From the NCBI GenBank assembly GCA_003446315.1, contig DMBA01000051.1:8426-15700 (forward strand): a DNA stretch of 7,275 nt. The letters are read 5' to 3'. Source of the stretch: Ruminococcus sp. GTDB lineage: Bacteria; Bacillota; Clostridia; Oscillospirales; Ruminococcaceae. The position numbers and the translations under genes are program-made. This document shows positions 4,936 through 7,275 of this stretch, piece after piece (position 1 is the first letter of the stretch; each line of letters starts with the position of its first letter). The notes beneath the pieces are model-generated. The model was not told the origin of the DNA. It was given only the letters and a program-made list of their open reading frames with translations, and did not search any database.

Positions 4936-5912
4936 GCACTTTGCCGCAAATCGCCGGTAATCAAGCGCTGCTTTCCGAACTCCGCCTGATGCGGCAGCAG
5001 AATCATTTGCCGCATGCCCTGCTGCTGCACGGTGAACGCGGCTGCGGAAAGAAATTGCTGGCGAAATGGTTTTCAATGCTCGTGCTCTGCGAAAATGCCG
5101 GCGATGCCCCGTGCGGTACTTGCAGAAGCTGCCGGCTTGCTGCCGAAGATCAGCATCCGGATGTCATGATCGCACAGCATTCCGGAAAACGCATGGGGTT
5201 CTCTGTGGAAACAGTGCGTGAGATCCGCAAGGAAGCCGGCGTTTTGCCGAATAACGGCGACATGAGAGTGTTTGTGTTCCCCGATGCCGACGGCATGAGC
5301 GTGCAGGCACAGAATGCTTTGCTCAAATCCGTTGAGGAGCCGCCTGCGCATGCATGTTTTGTCTTTACTGCGGAAACCATCGGTGCATTGCTGCCGACGC
5401 TGCTTTCCCGTATGACAGCGGTGAATGTGTTCCCGGTCTCTGCCGGCGAATGCGCGGAAGCACTCGTGCAGCGCGGCTATGACGGCGATGCGATTCAGGC
5501 TGCCGTTTCGCATTATGAAGGCAATATCGGGAAATGTATCGCTTATCTGGAAGATGAAAATGCGCGTCAGGCAGCGGAATCTGCTGCGGCGCTGACGGCT
5601 GCGCTCGCTTTGCAGAATGAATATGAGCTGCTGCGGCTCCTGACGGCTGCGGCTTCTGATAAAGATCAGCTAAAGCGCGTTTTGCTGCTGCTCGATGCGC
5701 AGCTTCGGGATGCATCGGTCATGAAGCTCAATGCGCATTTGCAAAGACTCGGATGCGACCGCAAAACAGCAGAAGCACTCTCTGCGCGGCTGACTCCGCG
5801 CCGGACTGTGAAAATGCATGATGCGATCCTGGAAGCACTTGCCGATCTGGAAGGAAATGTCGGTGCTGTTTTGACTGCGACTGCCCTGTGTACGGTGCTC
5901 GCAGAAGCCTGA
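4932..5912 (+). CDS. holB: DNA polymerase III subunit delta prime
   Basis: The 326-residue AAA+ protein is the clamp-loader delta prime subunit, which helps load the beta sliding clamp onto DNA. The opening LPQIAGNQALLSELRLMRQQ leads to HALLLHGERGCGKK with a P-loop at 34-41, ending in Lys41 instead of Ser/Thr. Zinc-module cysteines are Cys53, Cys61, Cys64 and Cys67 (CGTCRSC). The Walker B-like FPDADGM is at 117-122, then QNALLKSVEEPP (127-138) and LLPTLLSRM (153-161). The usual SRC arginine-finger motif is SRM here. The C-terminal part (about 200-326) is helical and poorly conserved, as expected for the collar domain. The start is GTG 4932, overlapping the darA stop as GTGA; there is no separate strong ribosome site, so coupling is likely. 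holB next to darA and ricT is the standard Firmicutes arrangement. Confidence 0.93.
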   Translation: MSTLPQIAGNQALLSELRLMRQQNHLPHALLLHGERGCGKKLLAKWFSMLVLCENAGDAPCGTCRSCRLAAEDQHPDVMIAQHSGKRMGFSVETVREIRKEAGVLPNNGDMRVFVFPDADGMSVQAQNALLKSVEEPPAHACFVFTAETIGALLPTLLSRMTAVNVFPVSAGECAEALVQRGYDGDAIQAAVSHYEGNIGKCIAYLEDENARQAAESAAALTAALALQNEYELLRLLTAAASDKDQLKRVLLLLDAQLRDASVMKLNAHLQRLGCDRKTAEALSARLTPRRTVKMHDAILEALADLEGNVGAVLTATALCTVLAEA

Positions 5913-5935
5913 TGACCTTGAACGGGGGGATCTAT

Positions 5936-6589
5936 ATGACGATTCGTGATATTTTACAGCGGTTCTATCAATTGGATGCTGCAAATGGCTGCACGGATGC
6001 GGATTTGCATGCAATGGAAGCAAAATTCGGAAAACTCCCTGCCGTATTGACGCAGTTTTATCAGTGCTGCGGCGGGATCGGAGAAAAGCTCTCCGTTCAG
6101 GATACATGGATCATGCCGGAAGATTTTCGTGCGCAGCCGGCATTGCTGGAGAAGCCTTTTCTGATGCTCCTGAATGAGAATCAGGGTGTTTATTGCGCAG
6201 CGATCCGGCTCGGGGATCTGGAACAGGATGATCCGCCGGTGTTTGTCTCGGATGATCTGGGCGAAAACTGGATGCCTTGTGCAGATACACTTTCTGATTT
6301 TTTGAAGGCTTTCCTGATCTATCAGGCGGTTTTTGCGTTCCCCTGCGCGGCTGAGGACTTTTCTGTTTTAGACGCGGATGCGTTTCAGAATATGCAGCAG
6401 CGCCTGACAAAATTCCCGTTTGTTGTCCGGAACTGGTTCGGTACCATGCACCTCTTTCAGGATGCGCCGGACAGTGCGGCGTTTGCACTGGAATCGGACG
6501 GGGAATTTCAGGTGCTCTATGGTGCGGTGCAGGCGGAAAGCGCCCGTGCACTTGCGCAAAAGCTCGATGATCTCGGTGAACCGATGTGA
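5936..6589 (+). CDS. SMI1/KNR4 (SUKH)-like protein of unknown function
   Basis: The 217-residue soluble protein has no signal peptide or membrane segment. Residues about 20-130 resemble the SMI1/KNR4 fold: LPAVLTQFYQCCGGI (34-48) matches the family 'LP..l..FY...GG' core, a middle ENQGVYCAAIRLGDLEQDDP (81-100) fits the 'ENQGV...i..ed..dPPV' block, and LSDFLKAFLIYQAVF (119-133) fits the terminal helix. The remaining 80 residues are alpha/beta with no recognised motif. SUKH proteins include immunity proteins against contact-dependent toxins, but many are stand-alone with unknown roles. ATG 5936 is chosen because GGGGGGA (5924-5930) precedes it at 5 bases; an earlier in-frame codon at 5888 lies inside holB. 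It sits 23 bases after holB and 45 before ricT, where Bacillus has no gene. No toxin gene is nearby, so immunity is not supported here. Confidence 0.7.
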   Translation: MTIRDILQRFYQLDAANGCTDADLHAMEAKFGKLPAVLTQFYQCCGGIGEKLSVQDTWIMPEDFRAQPALLEKPFLMLLNENQGVYCAAIRLGDLEQDDPPVFVSDDLGENWMPCADTLSDFLKAFLIYQAVFAFPCAAEDFSVLDADAFQNMQQRLTKFPFVVRNWFGTMHLFQDAPDSAAFALESDGEFQVLYGAVQAESARALAQKLDDLGEPM

Positions 6590-6634
6590 ACAGCGGTCAG
6601 ATTCGGGCGCGAAGTTAGACTGGATGGTAAAAAT

Positions 6635-7275
6635 ATGATTGAAGTGATTGGTGTTAAATTCAAAAGCGGCGGTAAAATGTATTATTTTGCGCCGGGTGAT
6701 TTGAATCCCGCTGAGGGCAGCTATGTCGTTGTGGAAACTGCACGCGGCCCGGAATGCGGTGAGGTCGCAGCACGGCGGCATGCGGTTCAGGATGAGAGCA
6801 TTACGGCTCCGCTGAAACCCATTCTGCGGCTCGCTACCGAAGAAGATATGCAGATTTTAGAGAAAAACCGCGCTTATATGGCGGAAGCAATGAAGGTTTG
6901 TGAAGAACGCATTGCTGCACGCAATCTGCCGATGCATCTGGTGGATGTGGAGTGCGGTTTTGATACAAATAAACTGATCTTTTATTTTACGGCGGAATCC
7001 CGTGTGGATTTCCGTGAACTGGTGAAAGATCTTGCACTCGCCTTCCATGTTCGCATTGAACTGCGGCAGATCGGCGACAGAGATGAAGCAAAATTATTGG
7101 GCGGCATCGGCATTTGCGGCAGAGAATTTTGCTGCAAAGGCTATCTCAATAATTTCCAGCCGATCTCGATCAAAATGGCGAAGGAACAGGGGCTTGCACT
7201 CAATCCTTCCAAGATCTCCGGCGCTTGCGGCAGATTGATGTGCTGTCTGCGCTATGAAAGCCCCGTCTATGAGGA
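6635..7275 (+). CDS. ricT: RicT (YaaT), PSP1-domain Fe-S protein, C-terminus cut by the window edge
   Basis: The first 213 residues are visible; the reading frame continues past the right edge. The N-terminal beta domain (MIEVIGVKFKSGGKMYYFAP) leads to the PSP1 domain. The strongly conserved segment at about 109-159 includes NKLIFYFTAESRVDFRELVK and IELRQIGDRDEAKLLGGIG. Six cysteines, Cys161, Cys166, Cys167, Cys198, Cys203 and Cys204, sit in GICGREFCC and SGACGRLMCC, matching the cluster-binding cysteines known for Bacillus RicT. In Bacillus RicT works with RicA and RicF as an Fe-S complex that directs RNase Y mRNA maturation and affects sporulation, biofilm and competence; RicA and RicF are not in this window. 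ATG 6635 aligns with the Bacillus start; the ribosome site (GGATGG, 6622-6627) is weak. It is the last visible gene of the darA operon. Confidence 0.95.
   Translation, partial: MIEVIGVKFKSGGKMYYFAPGDLNPAEGSYVVVETARGPECGEVAARRHAVQDESITAPLKPILRLATEEDMQILEKNRAYMAEAMKVCEERIAARNLPMHLVDVECGFDTNKLIFYFTAESRVDFRELVKDLALAFHVRIELRQIGDRDEAKLLGGIGICGREFCCKGYLNNFQPISIKMAKEQGLALNPSKISGACGRLMCCLRYESPVYE

Noticed and set aside
5888..5935. Upstream in-frame start for the SMI1-like gene
   Set aside because: It would overlap the end of holB, adds 16 residues with no family similarity, and lacks a ribosome site; ATG 5936 has a strong one.
5936..6589. Toxin-immunity module
   Set aside because: The protein has an SMI1/KNR4-like pattern, but its neighbours are core genes and no toxin, secretion or mobile genes are present.

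Overview
The window comes from the chromosome of a spore-forming Gram-positive anaerobe, most likely a Clostridia member of the Ruminococcaceae/Oscillospiraceae type. The evidence is a germination protease gene (gpr), a DarA/HolB/RicT housekeeping cluster laid out as in Firmicutes, AGGAG-type ribosome binding sites, and a moderate base composition close to half G+C. Family calls rest on recognising protein sequence by eye; no database search was possible. No mobile element, CRISPR array, rRNA or tRNA was seen.

Layout. (1) Positions 1-147 hold the C-terminal end of a nitroreductase-like protein. (2) 214-1856 is a two-gene unit, an Lrp/AsnC regulator overlapping a class I/II PLP aminotransferase, resembling the alanine regulator/transaminase pair alaR-alaT of Bacillus. 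(3) 1857-1957 carries two strong hairpins between convergent genes, ending the aminotransferase (+) and rpsT (-) transcripts. (4) rpsT (ribosomal protein bS20) lies on the minus strand at 1975-2247, with a good promoter about 150 bases upstream and hence a leader of roughly 140 nt. (5) Divergent from it is a tight three-gene plus-strand unit, 2553-4463: gpr, a DUF421 (YetF-like) membrane protein and a DUF4363 membrane-anchored protein. (6) A strong promoter at 4486-4514 drives 4603-7275: darA (c-di-AMP-binding PII-like protein), holB (DNA polymerase III delta prime), an SMI1/KNR4-like protein of unknown function, and ricT (PSP1-domain Fe-S protein), which runs off the right edge.

How the genes relate. 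The right half is a variant of the Firmicutes tmk-darA-yaaR-holB-ricT block; yaaR is absent, tmk is not upstream, and an SMI1/KNR4-like gene sits between holB and ricT. In the middle part, linkage of two poorly characterised membrane proteins to gpr suggests a forespore or spore-membrane role. Three gene junctions use the same 4-base GTGA stop/start overlap, which suggests translational coupling.

I did not find a clearly new defence or mobile system. The points most worth following are the gpr-DUF421-DUF4363 linkage, the compact GPR with a six-residue propeptide, the SMI1-like insertion, substitutions in the DarA ligand site, and the rpsT leader.
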